From contig JAITPD010000048.1 in the NCBI GenBank assembly GCA_031289615.1, positions 23,369-87,368 of the forward strand: a stretch of DNA of 64,000 nucleotides. Direction: 5' to 3'. Made by a program: the position numbers and the translations under genes. The notes under the pieces were generated by a model that worked only from the letters and a program-made list of their open reading frames with translations, did no database searches and was not told where the DNA came from. Each line of letters starts with the position of its first letter. The first letter of the stretch is position 1. Below, in pieces: positions 25,132 through 35,292 of the stretch. Origin of the DNA: Lactobacillaceae bacterium (GTDB lineage Bacteria; Bacillota; Bacilli; Lactobacillales; Lactobacillaceae).

Positions 25132-25168
25132 AGTGGCCTGGAACTTTTCCGAGGCCGCTTATTTTTTT
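25132..25168 (+). terminator. Attenuator-like terminator in rimP leader
   Basis: AGTGGCCT-GGAA (25132-25143) pairs with TTCC-G-AGGCCGCT (25147-25159, one bulged G), followed by seven T (25162-25168). It lies between the promoter at 25076 and rimP, so it could control read-through into the whole translation operon. The alternative is that it simply ends the preceding Panacea pair's transcript. Confidence 0.6.
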
Positions 25169-25214
25169 GAGAAATACCGGATGCGGTACATTTTTATAGT
25201 AGGGAGGAATGCAA

Positions 25215-25898
25215 ATGGCAGACGTAATCGAGAGCGTAAAGACGGTCTTGGAACCTAAGCTAGAAGCCCAGGGATTTTATCTGTGGGACGTCGAGTACGA
25301 AAAGCTCGGAAGCGACATGATTTTGCGCACGTTAGTTGATCGTAAAGATGGTCAAATTAACATGGATGATCTCGTGAACTTAACAGAAACAATCGGTGAC
25401 TTGGTCGATGGTATCACACCGGATCCATTTCCTGAAGCATATTTGTTGGATGTGTCATCACCTGGTGCAGAACGTTCGTTGAAGCGGACAAGCGATTATA
25501 CCTGGGCGTTGCATAAGACAATTCACGTTGATTTAAAAAATGCAATTGATGGACAGACTGAACTTGATGGTGAAGTAGTTGCTGTAACTGACCTTGGAGT
25601 TACGCTTGAGGTTACGGTCAAAGCTAAGCGTGTTTCTACTGAAATAGAATGGGACCAAATTAAGCAGGCACATGTCTCACTTAGTCAAGATCGGATTTTG
25701 ACGACAGAAGAAGATTTTGCTTGGGCGTTAAATAAGTTAGTGCTAGTCACGACTTATCAAAAAATTGATGGTAAAAAAGAATTTTCGGGTGAACTCGTTG
25801 GAGTAACGGATGAAAATTTGATTGTGGAAGAAGACGAACAACAGTTTGAAATCCCACGCCAATCAATCGCACAAGCTCGGCATATAAATACTTATTAA
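25215..25898 (+). CDS. rimP: Ribosome maturation factor RimP, extended
   Basis: RimP assists 30S assembly. The N-terminal domain is intact (VLEPKLEAQGFYLWDVEYEK, LVDRKDGQINMDDL, then YLLDVSSPGAERSL). At 227 residues it is about 70 longer than usual, because the C-terminal SH3-like domain appears twice: DYTWALHKTIHV with IDGQTELDGEVVAVTD (about 95-160) and DFAWALNKLVLV with IDGKKEFSGELVGVTD (about 170-227). The ATG at 25215 fits AGGGAGG better than the ATG at 25209. First gene of the operon. Confidence 0.92.
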   Translation: MADVIESVKTVLEPKLEAQGFYLWDVEYEKLGSDMILRTLVDRKDGQINMDDLVNLTETIGDLVDGITPDPFPEAYLLDVSSPGAERSLKRTSDYTWALHKTIHVDLKNAIDGQTELDGEVVAVTDLGVTLEVTVKAKRVSTEIEWDQIKQAHVSLSQDRILTTEEDFAWALNKLVLVTTYQKIDGKKEFSGELVGVTDENLIVEEDEQQFEIPRQSIAQARHINTY

Positions 25899-25910
25899 TG
25901 GAGAAGGACA

Positions 25911-27086
25911 ATGAGTAAAGAAATTGTAGCAGCACTAGATGCACTTGAAACAGAGCGCGGAATCAAGGCAGAAGTTTTGATTGATGCAATTGAAACGGCT
26001 TTGGAAAAAGCTTATGAAGAAAATTATAATGATGCTACCAACGTTGAAGTTAACTTTGACCGTAAGAAGGGCAGCATCAAGGTTTTCCAAATTAAGACAG
26101 TTGTCAGTGATGATGAAGTTGAAGATCACAACGTACAAGTTTCATTAGAGGACGCGCATCAAGTTCACAAGGATTATGAGCTTGGTGATCAAATCAAATA
26201 TGAAGTGACGCCTAGTGATTTTGGCCGTTTGGCAGCTGGTAAGGCCAAGCAAATCATCATTCAAAAGGTTCGTGAAGCAGAACGAATGAAAGTGTATGAT
26301 GAATTTAAGGATGAAATTGATGAAATCATCACCGGAGAAGTTGCCTACCAAGACGCGCGTTACCTTTATGTGACGTTGCCAGGTGGGAAGGAAGCTGCTT
26401 TGCGGACGCAGGATCAGATGCCTAATGAAAATTATCGTAACGGTGATTTGATTAAGGTTTTGCTGACAGAAGTCGAACAAGAGAGCAAGCGCGGACCACA
26501 GATCTTTGTTTCGCGGACTGCTCCAAATCTTGTGAAGCGTTTGTTTGAATCAGAAGTTCCTGAAGTGCAAGATGGCACGGTTGAAATCAAGGCAATTGCG
26601 CGTGAAGCTGGAGACCGTTCAAAGGTTGCAGTAGTTTCATATAATGAAAACCTTGATGCAGTTGGAACAATGATTGGTCAACGTGGTGCGCGTGTGCAAA
26701 CCGTGATTTCAGAACTTTCTGGTGAAAATTTGGATATTATTCAATGGTCAGAAGATCCAACTGAATTTATCGTGAATGCATTACGGACAACGGATAAGGC
26801 TGAAGTTTTGGAAGTGATTTTCGATCCAAGTAACGATCGCGGTGTCACAGTGTTGGTTCCAGATGATCAATTATCTTTGTTCATTGGTAAGCGCGGACAA
26901 AATGCTCGTTTGGCTGCAAAGTTAACTAATTTCTCAATTGACATCAAGCCTGAATCACAACGCGAAGTAGTCTATGAAGACATGGAAGCGCGTGCTGAAG
27001 GTGTTGTAAGCGCTGGTGTTCCAGATGATGATGTAGATGAGACTGGACGAGTTGATATTTCTTTTGAGGATGTTGATTTGGACTAA
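25911..27086 (+). CDS. nusA: Transcription termination/antitermination factor NusA
   Basis: A 391-residue protein of the Gram-positive length. N-terminal domain begins SKEIVAALDALETERGIKAE, then an S1 domain (about 130-200, IDEIITGEVAYQDARYLYVT) and KH domains (IAREAGDRSKVAVVS, VGTMIGQRGARVQ, and SLFIGKRGQNARLAAKLT). The acidic tail after residue 350 is normal. NusA binds RNA polymerase and controls pausing and termination. It follows rimP by 12 bases. Confidence 0.95.
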   Translation: MSKEIVAALDALETERGIKAEVLIDAIETALEKAYEENYNDATNVEVNFDRKKGSIKVFQIKTVVSDDEVEDHNVQVSLEDAHQVHKDYELGDQIKYEVTPSDFGRLAAGKAKQIIIQKVREAERMKVYDEFKDEIDEIITGEVAYQDARYLYVTLPGGKEAALRTQDQMPNENYRNGDLIKVLLTEVEQESKRGPQIFVSRTAPNLVKRLFESEVPEVQDGTVEIKAIAREAGDRSKVAVVSYNENLDAVGTMIGQRGARVQTVISELSGENLDIIQWSEDPTEFIVNALRTTDKAEVLEVIFDPSNDRGVTVLVPDDQLSLFIGKRGQNARLAAKLTNFSIDIKPESQREVVYEDMEARAEGVVSAGVPDDDVDETGRVDISFEDVDLD

Positions 27087-27105
27087 ACCGATTGGAGGTC
27101 GATGT

Positions 27106-27405
27106 ATGAAAGAACGTAAAATTCCAATGCGTAAAGACATTGTGACCGGAGAAATGGTTCCTAAGGTTGATTTAGTTCGAGTTGTTCGGACACCTGAAGG
27201 AAACGTTGAACTTGATCCAACCAATCGGGCGAATGGACGTGGCGCCTACATTAGCATTGATGTGAAGGTGGCAGAAGCTGCAAAGCAAAAGCACACATTT
27301 GATCGCGTTTTTGAAACGAAGCTAGACGATTCATTCTATGATGAATTAATTGCCTATGTCGATCACAAACAAGGACGCAGGGAATTATTCGGCGATGCAA
27401 AATAA
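27106..27405 (+). CDS. ylxR: RNA-binding protein YlxR (RnpM)
   Basis: A 99-residue protein with the DUF448 pattern: RKIPMRKDIVTGEMVPKVDL, then VRVVRTPEGNVELDPTNRAN, GRGAYIS, and a C-terminal helical part (FDRVFETKL). In Bacillus this family modulates RNase P activity. The ATG at 27106 fits GGAGGTC; its end overlaps the next gene's start by 11 bases. Confidence 0.92.
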   Translation: MKERKIPMRKDIVTGEMVPKVDLVRVVRTPEGNVELDPTNRANGRGAYISIDVKVAEAAKQKHTFDRVFETKLDDSFYDELIAYVDHKQGRRELFGDAK

Positions 27406-27715
27406 GCAAAAGTTACTTGGACTGTTAGGATTAGCTCGAAAGGCCGGTAAGTTAGTAACCGGTGAAGACATGGTCCTCGCTGCGATTCGTAAAGGCAAAG
27501 TCAATCTCGTTTTCTTTGCCCAAGATGGTGGCGCAAGTACAAAAAAGAAATTTACTGATAAAACAAATAGCTATGACGTGGCATTCACAACTGCATTAAC
27601 CCGTCAAGAAATAGCAGATGCAACCGGCATGGCCCGCTCACTCATTGCAGTGGCTGACCGTGGATTTGCTCGCAAAATGCAGGAATACTTGAAACAAGAG
27701 GAGGATATTCAATGA
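27395..27715 (+). CDS. ylxQ: L7Ae-family ribosomal protein YlxQ
   Basis: A 106-residue L7Ae/L30e-type RNA-binding protein: [20 protein letters not shown], then [34 protein letters not shown]. This family binds kink-turn RNA. The ATG at 27395 is chosen because it matches the family N-terminus. It overlaps ylxR before it and infB after it (ATGA at 27712). Confidence 0.9.
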   Translation: MQNKQKLLGLLGLARKAGKLVTGEDMVLAAIRKGKVNLVFFAQDGGASTKKKFTDKTNSYDVAFTTALTRQEIADATGMARSLIAVADRGFARKMQEYLKQEEDIQ

Positions 27716-30234
27716 CTAAGCGAATTTTTGAATTAGCAAAAGAATTGGACGTTCCATCGAAGGAATTAGTTGAGAAAGCACAAAAGGCTGGCTTCGACGT
27801 TAAGTCACACATGTCAACCATTGACGATGCACAAGAGGCGACATTGCGCAAGTCTGGCAAGGCAAAAGCAAAGCCAGCAGCAAAGAAGGCAGAAGCTCCT
27901 GCGGCAAAAAAGGCTGATAAGAAGCCAGAAGTTAAAGCAGAAGTTAAATCTGAAGTTAAAGCAGAAGTTAAATCTGAAGTTAAAACAGAAGCAAAGCCAA
28001 AAGTAACTAAGCCAGTTGTGAAAAAGGTTGTCGTTCAAAATAACAAGCCTGTTCATAACAAACCAGCAGATCAAAAGCCTGCAGCACCAAAAACTTCTGA
28101 CAAGAAAGCTCCTGAAAAGAAGCCAGTCGAAAAGAAGACTACGGACCAAAAGCCAGCTGCTCAAAAAGCTCCAGCTAATAAGCCAGCTGCTCAAAACCAA
28201 CAACCAGCACAAAAGCAAGCAACTAAGCCAGTTGTTAAGAAAGTTGTTGTTTCACAAGGAAGCAACAATCGTAATAACGGTGGTAATGGTTCTAATGCTA
28301 ACGGTGGCAACAATAATCGCGGTGGTGGATTTAACAACAACCGTGGTGGTAACAATGGTGGGTGGAATGATCGCCGTGGTGGGAATAATACTCCTCGCCG
28401 TGGAAAGAAAAACAACCGCAATAACCGACGTGATGAAAACCGTCCAGCACCAACAGTGCGTAAGGATCAGCCATTGCCAGAAGTTTTGGTTTATTCAATT
28501 GGGATGAACGTGCAAGACATTGCTAAGTTGATTCACCGCGATGCAACCGAAATTATCAAGAAGTTGTTCATGCTTGGTGTCATGGTTAACCAAAACCAAT
28601 CATTGGACGCTGACACGATTGAAATTTTGGCAGCTGATTACGGAATCGAAGCTGAACAAAAAGTGGAAGTTGACATTGCCGACATTGACAAGTTCTTTGA
28701 AGAAGAGCAAGACAATGACGAAAATTCAGTACCACGCGCTCCAGTTGTTACAATCATGGGACACGTTGACCATGGTAAGACGACGCTGTTGGACTACTTG
28801 CGTAACTCGCACATTACTGAGGGTGAAGCCGGTGGAATCACGCAACATATCGGAGCTTACCAAGTTAAGTTGAACGATCGCGTGATTACATTCTTGGATA
28901 CTCCTGGTCACGCGGCATTTACTGCCATGCGTGCCCGTGGAGCCGACATTACCGACATCACGATATTGGTTGTCGCAGCTGATGACGGTGTGATGCCACA
29001 AACTGTTGAAGCAATTAACCACGCCAAGGCAGCCGGAACTCCAATCATCGTTGCTGTGAACAAGATTGACAAGCCAGGAGCAAATCCTGAAAGTGTTATC
29101 AATCAATTGATGCAATACGAATTAATTCCAGAAGAATATGGTGGAGACACAATCTTTGTTAATATTTCTGCCAAGTTTGGACAAAATATTGATGAGCTTT
29201 TGGAAATGGTTCTTTTGCAAGCGGACGTTTTGGAATTGCATGCTAACCCTGACCAACGTGCAGCTGGTTCAGTGATCGAAGCCCGGCTTGACAAGGGTCG
29301 TGGAACGGTTGCTACTGTGCTAGTTCAACAAGGAACGATGCGCATTGGTGATCCAATCGTTGTTGGAAATACGTTTGGTAAAGTTCGGACGATGACCAAC
29401 GACCGTGGACGCCGTATCAAGGAAGCCATTCCTTCAACACCTGTAGAAATTACTGGGTTGAGTGATGTGCCTGGTGCCGGAGATCGTTTCGTTGTCTTTG
29501 AAGATGAAAAGACGGCGCGTGCAGCGGGTGAAGAACGTGCTAAGCGAGCTTTGCTGATTGATCGTCAACGTAACAACGTGGTTTCTGTGGCTGACTTGTT
29601 CAACAAGATGGCTGAAAATGAAATGAAGTCTGTGCCGGTTATTATTAAGGCCGACGTGCAAGGTTCAGTTGAAGCCTTGGCTGGTTCATTGAAGAAGATT
29701 GACGTTGAAGGTGTTAAGGTTGATATTATTCATACCGCTGTTGGTGCGATTAACGAATCTGACATCACTTTGGCCGAAGCTTCAGGAGCCATCATCATTG
29801 GGTTCAACGTTCGTCCTACGCCTCAAGCGCGTCAACAAGCCGAATCTGACTCAGTTGACATTCGTTTGCATTCAGTGATTTATAACGCCATTGATGAAAT
29901 CGAAGCAGCGATGAAGGGTCAACTCGAACCTGTCTTTGAAGAGCAAGTGATTGGAACAGCGCAAATTCTTGAATTGTTCCGTGTTTCAAAGATTGGAACG
30001 ATTGCTGGTTCAATGATGATGAGCGGCCGTGTTGTGCGTGATGCCAGCGTTCGTTTGATTCGTGATGGAATCGTGATCTTTGATGGTAAGATTGGTTCAT
30101 TGCGTCGTGGTAAGGATGATGTCAAGGAAGTTAAGAGTGGTACTGACTTTGGAATGACAATCGAAAATTACAACGATGAAAAGGTTGGCGATGAAGTCGA
30201 AGTTTACCAAATGATTGAAGTTAAGCCAAAGTAA
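27712..30234 (+). CDS. infB: Translation initiation factor IF-2
   Basis: An 840-residue protein. N-terminal IF2 domain ([20 protein letters not shown]), then a long low-complexity part: Lys/Ala/Glu/Pro-rich with tandem EVKAEVKS units (about 73-95), then Asn/Gly/Arg-rich (about 183-245). A second IF2 N domain ([15 protein letters not shown]) precedes the GTPase: [34 protein letters not shown]. Domains II-IV follow, ending [11 protein letters not shown]-2 brings initiator tRNA to the 30S subunit. Confidence 0.96.
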   Translation: MTKRIFELAKELDVPSKELVEKAQKAGFDVKSHMSTIDDAQEATLRKSGKAKAKPAAKKAEAPAAKKADKKPEVKAEVKSEVKAEVKSEVKTEAKPKVTKPVVKKVVVQNNKPVHNKPADQKPAAPKTSDKKAPEKKPVEKKTTDQKPAAQKAPANKPAAQNQQPAQKQATKPVVKKVVVSQGSNNRNNGGNGSNANGGNNNRGGGFNNNRGGNNGGWNDRRGGNNTPRRGKKNNRNNRRDENRPAPTVRKDQPLPEVLVYSIGMNVQDIAKLIHRDATEIIKKLFMLGVMVNQNQSLDADTIEILAADYGIEAEQKVEVDIADIDKFFEEEQDNDENSVPRAPVVTIMGHVDHGKTTLLDYLRNSHITEGEAGGITQHIGAYQVKLNDRVITFLDTPGHAAFTAMRARGADITDITILVVAADDGVMPQTVEAINHAKAAGTPIIVAVNKIDKPGANPESVINQLMQYELIPEEYGGDTIFVNISAKFGQNIDELLEMVLLQADVLELHANPDQRAAGSVIEARLDKGRGTVATVLVQQGTMRIGDPIVVGNTFGKVRTMTNDRGRRIKEAIPSTPVEITGLSDVPGAGDRFVVFEDEKTARAAGEERAKRALLIDRQRNNVVSVADLFNKMAENEMKSVPVIIKADVQGSVEALAGSLKKIDVEGVKVDIIHTAVGAINESDITLAEASGAIIIGFNVRPTPQARQQAESDSVDIRLHSVIYNAIDEIEAAMKGQLEPVFEEQVIGTAQILELFRVSKIGTIAGSMMMSGRVVRDASVRLIRDGIVIFDGKIGSLRRGKDDVKEVKSGTDFGMTIENYNDEKVGDEVEVYQMIEVKPK
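27928..27991 (+). repeat. 24-bp tandem repeat within infB
   Basis: Two exact copies of a 24-base unit (27928-27951 and 27952-27975) and a partial third, each coding for EVKAEVKS. It keeps frame, so copy number changes by slippage would only lengthen or shorten the linker. Confidence 0.8.
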
Positions 30235-30284
30235 GAGTGTGAACAAAGCACTTTTATGAGATTGGAAACCAAGGGAGGCTATTG

Positions 30285-30665
30285 ATGGCACAACAAAATT
30301 TCCGGGTCGGCCGACTTGAACAAGAAATTCAACGTTCAGTAAACGAGATTCTATTAAAGCGAGTTCGCGATCCACGTGTGGAAGGAATTACAGTTACCGG
30401 AGTTGAAGTGACTGGCGATTTGCAACAAGCCACGATTTATTACAGTGTTCTTTCAGAGCTTGCTTCAGTCAATCAAAAGGCTGAAGATGGGTTGAATGCT
30501 GCAAAGGGTTTGATTCGCAAAGAAGTTGGGGCACGGCTAAACATCTACAAAACACCAGAGTTGTTCTTTAAAAAAGATGAGTCAGTGTTATATGGAAACA
30601 AGATTGATGATTTAATTCGTCAGTTGCATTCTGATGATAAGCCAATGCATTCAGAAGATAACTAA
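30285..30665 (+). CDS. rbfA: Ribosome-binding factor A
   Basis: A 126-residue KH-type protein: FRVGRLEQEIQRSVNEILLK, VEGITVTGVEVTGDLQQATI, and RLNIYKTPELFFKKDES. RbfA binds the 30S subunit during maturation of 16S rRNA. The ATG at 30285 fits AAGGGAGG. Last gene of the operon; a repeat element follows its stop. Confidence 0.93.
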   Translation: MAQQNFRVGRLEQEIQRSVNEILLKRVRDPRVEGITVTGVEVTGDLQQATIYYSVLSELASVNQKAEDGLNAAKGLIRKEVGARLNIYKTPELFFKKDESVLYGNKIDDLIRQLHSDDKPMHSEDN

Positions 30666-30688
30666 CGAGTTGTAATAGTGTTATTCAT

Positions 30689-31055
30689 CATCTTGGTCAT
30701 TTTTAACTTGCATGGTGGCTTTTCAATAATGATAGTAAGTGGCGACACGGTCCCATTCGACTTTCAATTTCGGTGGACCGAAATTTAGTCGAATTGGTGC
30801 CGCTACCTCGCTCGATCACCTACTATCATCATCTCAAACCACCACGCTTTAAATTAAATGACCAAGATGTTCGTAACTTAGTTGACCAGCGTAGCGATTC
30901 TGTCGTCGGATGACCAGCCCTTGCCGAATCTAGCCGAAACTTTTCACGCGTGCTTTAGCGCCGTGAAATTTGCAAATTATTTTGCAATTCGGCATGAATC
31001 GTGCAGGGCAAATCCGAAACGTAAAGAATCTTTAGCGGAGCTGATTAACCAAAGT
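30689..31055. repeat. Modular intergenic hairpin repeat, copy A (M1+M2)
   Basis: Lies between the convergent ends of rbfA and ppk. Module M1 (30689-30870) is a long hairpin that opens with CATCTTGGTCATTTTT and closes with AAATGACCAAGATG. Module M2 (about 30884-31053) runs from GACCAGCG to AGCTGATT, with outer stem arms GATTCTGTCGTCGGAT and ATCCGAAACGTAAAGAATC and two inner hairpins. The TTGCAA-ATTATT-TTGCAA hairpin is one of the covarying stems. The right terminal motif is degenerate. Reading frames here are not conserved between copies. Confidence 0.85.
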
Positions 31056-31069
31056 AAAATTATATGAAA

Positions 31070-32976
31070 CTAGTCATTTTCTTGGAACGGGTTATTGATT
31101 GGTTGGAACTTTGGTTGCGACGCCAGTTTACGTTCCTTTTCAGCCTCTTGCTGCTTCGTGCATCGTTGTGAAGCAGCAAGCAATTCCAGCTGAGCATTCA
31201 ACGCATCATGATTCCGGCGGTTAACCTTGGTCCATTCGCCAGTTGGCTGCAAAACCCGCGTCTTGACATTATCAGACCACATCAAATCAAAATCATCCAC
31301 CACTCGATCGGCCAATTTTTCCTCAAGAATCGGGAACATCAACTCAATTCGGCGATCCAAATTACGTGACATCAAATCAGCCGATGACAAAAAGACTTTG
31401 CGTTGTCCTTCGATCTCAAAAATATAAACTCGGCTGTGTTCTAGCAAACGCCCGACAATTGAATGCACTTCTAGATTTTCTGTTTTGTCAGGCAAACCTG
31501 GTTTAACCATCGTAATCCCGCGAATGATGAGCTCAATCGGCACTCCAGCCTGCGCCGTTTCAACCAACTCCTCGATCATCCCCATATCAGAAAGCGAATT
31601 AGCCTTTAGCCGCACTTTGACATTTTGCCCGGCTTTCTTAGCAGCTTGCACCTCTTTCAAATTATCAACCAACGCATCTCGAATCCCATTTGGCGACATG
31701 AAAACATGGTTAAGATACTCTGGATCAGAATACCCCGTCAAGATATTAAAGATCGTCGTGACGTCCAACCCAATTTCAGCATTGGTCGTCATCAAACCTA
31801 GGTCCGTATAAAAATGCGCCGTTGCATCATTATAATTTCCAGTTCCCATGTGCACATAACGCTTGATTTCATCGCCTTCACGTCGAACCACCAATGCAAC
31901 CTTTGCGTGCGTCTTCAAGCCCTGTAGCCCATAAATAACGTGCACACCTTGCCGTTCAAGTTCTTGCGCCCAATGAACATTATTTTCTTCATCAAAACGA
32001 GCCTTAACTTCGACCAACGCAGTCACTTGTTTTCCAGCCCGTGCTGCATCGCTCAAAGCCTTGATGATCGGCGAATTTCCAGACACACGATACAATGTCA
32101 TCTTGATTGCCAACACGTCTGGATCCTTTGAAGCCTGACGAATCAAATTCACAACCGGTGTGAAGCTGTCATATGGATGGTAAAGCAAAATATCACCCTC
32201 ATCAATCGTCTCAAAAATGCGTTCGTCTGCCAAACGTTCGTCCAAATATTCCACAAACGGCTCAAAGCGTTCTGTCGCAGTTGTCCCAAACTTCACGAGA
32301 TCACTCAAAAATCCTAAGTCAGCCGGACCTTGAACTCCATAAACACGTTCTTCAGGAACTCCCAGCACTTTCACCAGCCGATTTAACGCCTTTTTATGCA
32401 TGCCCTTTTCATAAACCAGCCGAATCACAGCACCACGTTCGCGTTCGAAAAGCTTCTGCTGCACTTCTGCCAACAGGTTAGGTCCTTCATCATCGGCAAT
32501 GTCGAGTTCCATGTCCCGCAAAATATGAAAAGTTGAAACATTCTTAATTTCATAATCAACAAACAATTCTTCAATAAACGTCTTAATCAATTCTTCCAAC
32601 AAAATATATTGGCCAGCTGATTCTGGAATTGCAATCACTCGGTTCAAAATTCCTGGCACCTGCACAATCGCAAACCGCTCTGTATCACCTTTTTCAAGCC
32701 GTACTGCCAAATTCAAGCTGTCAGTTGCCAAAAATGGAAATGGCCGAGTTTGATCATCAGCCAATGGCGTCAAAATCGGGAAAACTGACGTCATGAAATA
32801 ACTAATCAATTCTTGCCGTTGCGCTTCAGTCAATTCATCAGCGCCCACCAAGTTCAAACCATCTGCACTCAATGCTGGCAAAATTTGCCGATTTAAGACT
32901 TTATACTGCGCTACAATCTGTTGTCCAGCCAACTCACTTCACGATTAATATAATATTCCTTGCTCTTTTCAGCCAT
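31070..32976 (-). pseudogene. ppk: Polyphosphate kinase, internally deleted and frameshifted
   Basis: Everything from GQQIVAQYKVLNRQILPAL onward is a normal PPK1, including LKTHAKVALVVRR with the His that is phosphorylated, and LEHSRVYIFE. The gene's own start is the ATG at 32976-32974, overlapping the ppx stop, and reads MAEKSKEYYINREVSWL as PPK1 should. It then jumps out of frame into the later part and stops at 32913-32911. About 95 residues of the N-terminal domain are missing at the junction. A TTG at 32932 could restart a 620-residue protein, but without the domain. Confidence 0.8.
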
Positions 32977-34466
32977 TAGTTCAGCTCCTTTCGCTTCAAA
33001 ATGATTTCTCGTCCAAAGACTTCTTCAAACAGATTTGCCTTATTTTTAAATGTCCACTGTTCCAAATACAGTTTTTCAGCACTTGTTCCCGTCACCACAA
33101 TTTGCGGATCCTTAGTCGAAACTGAAACCTTAACAATCTTTTGTAGACGGCTGTCATCCAAAGCATCTGCCAACCGGAGCAATGCCGTTAATTTAGCAAC
33201 GACAATTCGATCTTCTTCCGTCAACTGTTCCACCGCATGCAATCCTTCTCCGGGTACTTCATGCGAATGATACCGTGAAATCATTGCCACCATTTGTGTT
33301 TCAACAGGTGTCAACCCTTCCAATTCATCCGCCATGATGACAGTTTCTGAATATTCGTAATGATGATACGTGTTCAAATAAGAACCAACATCGTGCACCA
33401 GCGCTGCCACTTGAAGCAAAATTCGTTCGCGCTTGTCTAATCCATGAACATTCTTTAGGCGATCAAACAACTGCTCTGAAAACTTCAAAACCGCCATTTG
33501 ATGCTTTGGCTCCACTCCAAAACGCTGTCCTAGTTCAACCGCTTGTGCTAGAATTTCAGCACCAGGAAGATTGCCAAGTTCATCCATAATCAAGCCAGGC
33601 AACATATGCTGAGTGCTAACGCCAATTCTTTTAGCTTTAGTAATTGTGACTAATTCTTCCAACAACAGCAATTCCGGCATCACCGCTGGAATTTGCGAGA
33701 TTGTTAAGTCCAACTCGTCCACCCATTTTTGCGTAGGTGCATTCAAAACTTTGGTGTTAATATTAAAAAATTCATTGGCTTTGATAATTGGTTGCTCCAA
33801 AATTTGTCCCAACACAAATGAACCACTGACCATCAACAAATCAGCGTGCTCATATTCCGGCAAAAGAGTTGTATAATCAGCTAGCTTACTGTGAATAAAC
33901 TCACGCGTCAGGCCCTTAATATCCACAAATTCATCAACCAAATCATCTAGCTCACTCGCTAACCGAATCGGTCCTAGATTAATACTACGCGTCCATTGCA
34001 AAGCCTCATCTTGATAAAAGCCCAACGACAAGCGCCCTGAACTTAATGACACCAAGAAAATGTTTTTATTCGCCTCAGTTGTAAGAGCTGGTTCCCCGTA
34101 ACGCATCGACAATTGCCCATAATAAGCTTCTTGACTTGCACTGAGCCAATTCACTTTGAGCCCCGTTGCGTGCTTTAACTGCGCCACAACATAGACCGCG
34201 TTTTTCGCGCTGGCCAATGAATACGAACCCCACACGCGCAAATCCGTCACGGCATAGTCACGCAAGAGCTGCTGAAATCCTTGAAGCTGAGCAGCTACTC
34301 GTTCGATCTGATCCTGTGAGACATAACCTGTACTATATAATTCTTCCCCAACCACGGTTGAATGGTGGGCCTTATCAACGATTTTCCCGTTTTTTCGATT
34401 AATGATTTGCAAATCAACTGTTGTCGCCCCGATTAAGATGACCCCAAACAATTTTGTTCCCGCCAT
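32976..34466 (-). CDS. Exopolyphosphatase-like protein with HD domain
   Basis: A 496-residue protein. The N-terminal part is a Ppx/GppA-type ASKHA fold, but the phosphate loops are degenerate: GVILIGATTVDLQI instead of IDIGSNS-like, and VSLSSGRLSLGFY instead of DxGGGS. The Glu in SASQEAYYG is kept. The C-terminal part is HD-type (LLQVAALVHDVGSYLN, then ISRYH). It is upstream of ppk and overlaps its start, so the two are one operon. Activity is doubtful in the PPX half; the HD half may be the working part. Confidence 0.8.
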   Translation of the reverse strand: MAGTKLFGVILIGATTVDLQIINRKNGKIVDKAHHSTVVGEELYSTGYVSQDQIERVAAQLQGFQQLLRDYAVTDLRVWGSYSLASAKNAVYVVAQLKHATGLKVNWLSASQEAYYGQLSMRYGEPALTTEANKNIFLVSLSSGRLSLGFYQDEALQWTRSINLGPIRLASELDDLVDEFVDIKGLTREFIHSKLADYTTLLPEYEHADLLMVSGSFVLGQILEQPIIKANEFFNINTKVLNAPTQKWVDELDLTISQIPAVMPELLLLEELVTITKAKRIGVSTQHMLPGLIMDELGNLPGAEILAQAVELGQRFGVEPKHQMAVLKFSEQLFDRLKNVHGLDKRERILLQVAALVHDVGSYLNTYHHYEYSETVIMADELEGLTPVETQMVAMISRYHSHEVPGEGLHAVEQLTEEDRIVVAKLTALLRLADALDDSRLQKIVKVSVSTKDPQIVVTGTSAEKLYLEQWTFKNKANLFEEVFGREIILKRKELN

Positions 34467-34739
34467 TGTGACCCTCCAAAAAAGATTTATTTAATCCAGT
34501 ATACCGCACAAAATGTCTGAATTTTCGACAATTTTATGGCTAAAATAAAATAGCTTTAAATTTTTCAGCGGTCATGATCAAACTATTTACAACCGTTATT
34601 AACATTGTTACAGCTACTTATGCAATCAACACTTGCCCTACGCAATTACTAGTTGCGGGTATGTCAGCTACTTATTTCTTGTTGCCCTCCCGTCCCTAAG
34701 CTATGATTTTGTTATAAACTATTAGTAAGGGGTAGAATC
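34467..34739. other. Divergent intergenic region ppx / XRE gene
   Basis: Should hold the promoters of ppx (-) and the XRE gene (+). TATACT on the - strand near 34500 and TATAAA on the + strand near 34711-34716 are possible -10 boxes, but I see no convincing -35 partners. No gene or strong hairpin seen. Confidence 0.3.
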
Positions 34740-35156
34740 ATGAAAATAATTTTTACAGAACAACTGACCAAGCTTAGAAAAGAAAAGCAACTTTCCCAAG
34801 AGGATCTAGCTAACAAAATGTTTATTTCCAGACAGGCAATTTCAAAATGGGAATCGGGCGAGGTTACACCTGATTTAACAAAGATTGAACATCTTGCTGA
34901 AATATTTGATGTTCCTGTAGAATTTTTACTATTTGGTAGCGTTACTCAAGATTCAAAAAAACAAACATTGATTCAGAAAAAATTTAACCGGCTTGTCACA
35001 GAAGATGAAGCTGATAAGGATTGGCATGAAAATCACCGGTGGCGTGAATGGAACTACAAGCCAATTAATAATGGCTGGGAATTTCTGGCTCGTTATTACT
35101 GGATCTTGTTTGCTTTGATTGGTATGATTTGGTGGGCTGTTTATCAATTCAAATAA
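34740..35156 (+). CDS. XRE-family regulator with C-terminal membrane segment
   Basis: A 138-residue protein. Residues 4-60 are a classic XRE helix-turn-helix (LTKLRKEKQLSQEDLANKMF, ISRQAISKWESGEVTPDL). After a charged linker, residues about 115-136 form one membrane helix (RYYWILFALIGMIWWAVYQF). Membrane-anchored XRE proteins of this size are common in lactic acid bacteria; the target is unknown. GTAAGGGG precedes the ATG. Confidence 0.85.
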   Translation: MKIIFTEQLTKLRKEKQLSQEDLANKMFISRQAISKWESGEVTPDLTKIEHLAEIFDVPVEFLLFGSVTQDSKKQTLIQKKFNRLVTEDEADKDWHENHRWREWNYKPINNGWEFLARYYWILFALIGMIWWAVYQFK

Positions 35157-35170
35157 AATTTCTAATATTG

Positions 35171-35204
35171 AACTCAACTCGTAATTTGCCAGTTGAGTTT
35201 TTTT
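35171..35204 (+). terminator. Terminator after XRE gene
   Basis: AACTCAACT (35171-35179) pairs with AGTTGAGTT (35191-35199) and runs into seven T. Confidence 0.8.
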
Positions 35205-35223
35205 CCTCTACAAACTAAAAATG

Positions 35224-35252
35224 TTGACTAATTTGCTACAAATGGTCAAAAT
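35224..35252 (+). promoter_or_regulatory. Promoter of ilvE
   Basis: TTGACT (35224-35229), 17 bases, CAAAAT (35247-35252), 40 bases before the start codon. Confidence 0.55.
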
Positions 35253-35292
35253 AAAAGAACATTCAACTAAATTTTAAAAACGGAGCAATACT

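Noticed and set aside
27814..28218. Antisense frames rich in Leu, Trp and Phe in infB
   Set aside because: They are complements of the Lys/Ala/Glu low-complexity region of IF-2.
30882..31067. 61-codon + frame inside repeat copy A
   Set aside because: It lies wholly in the M2 module, has no ribosome binding site, and is not kept in the other copies.
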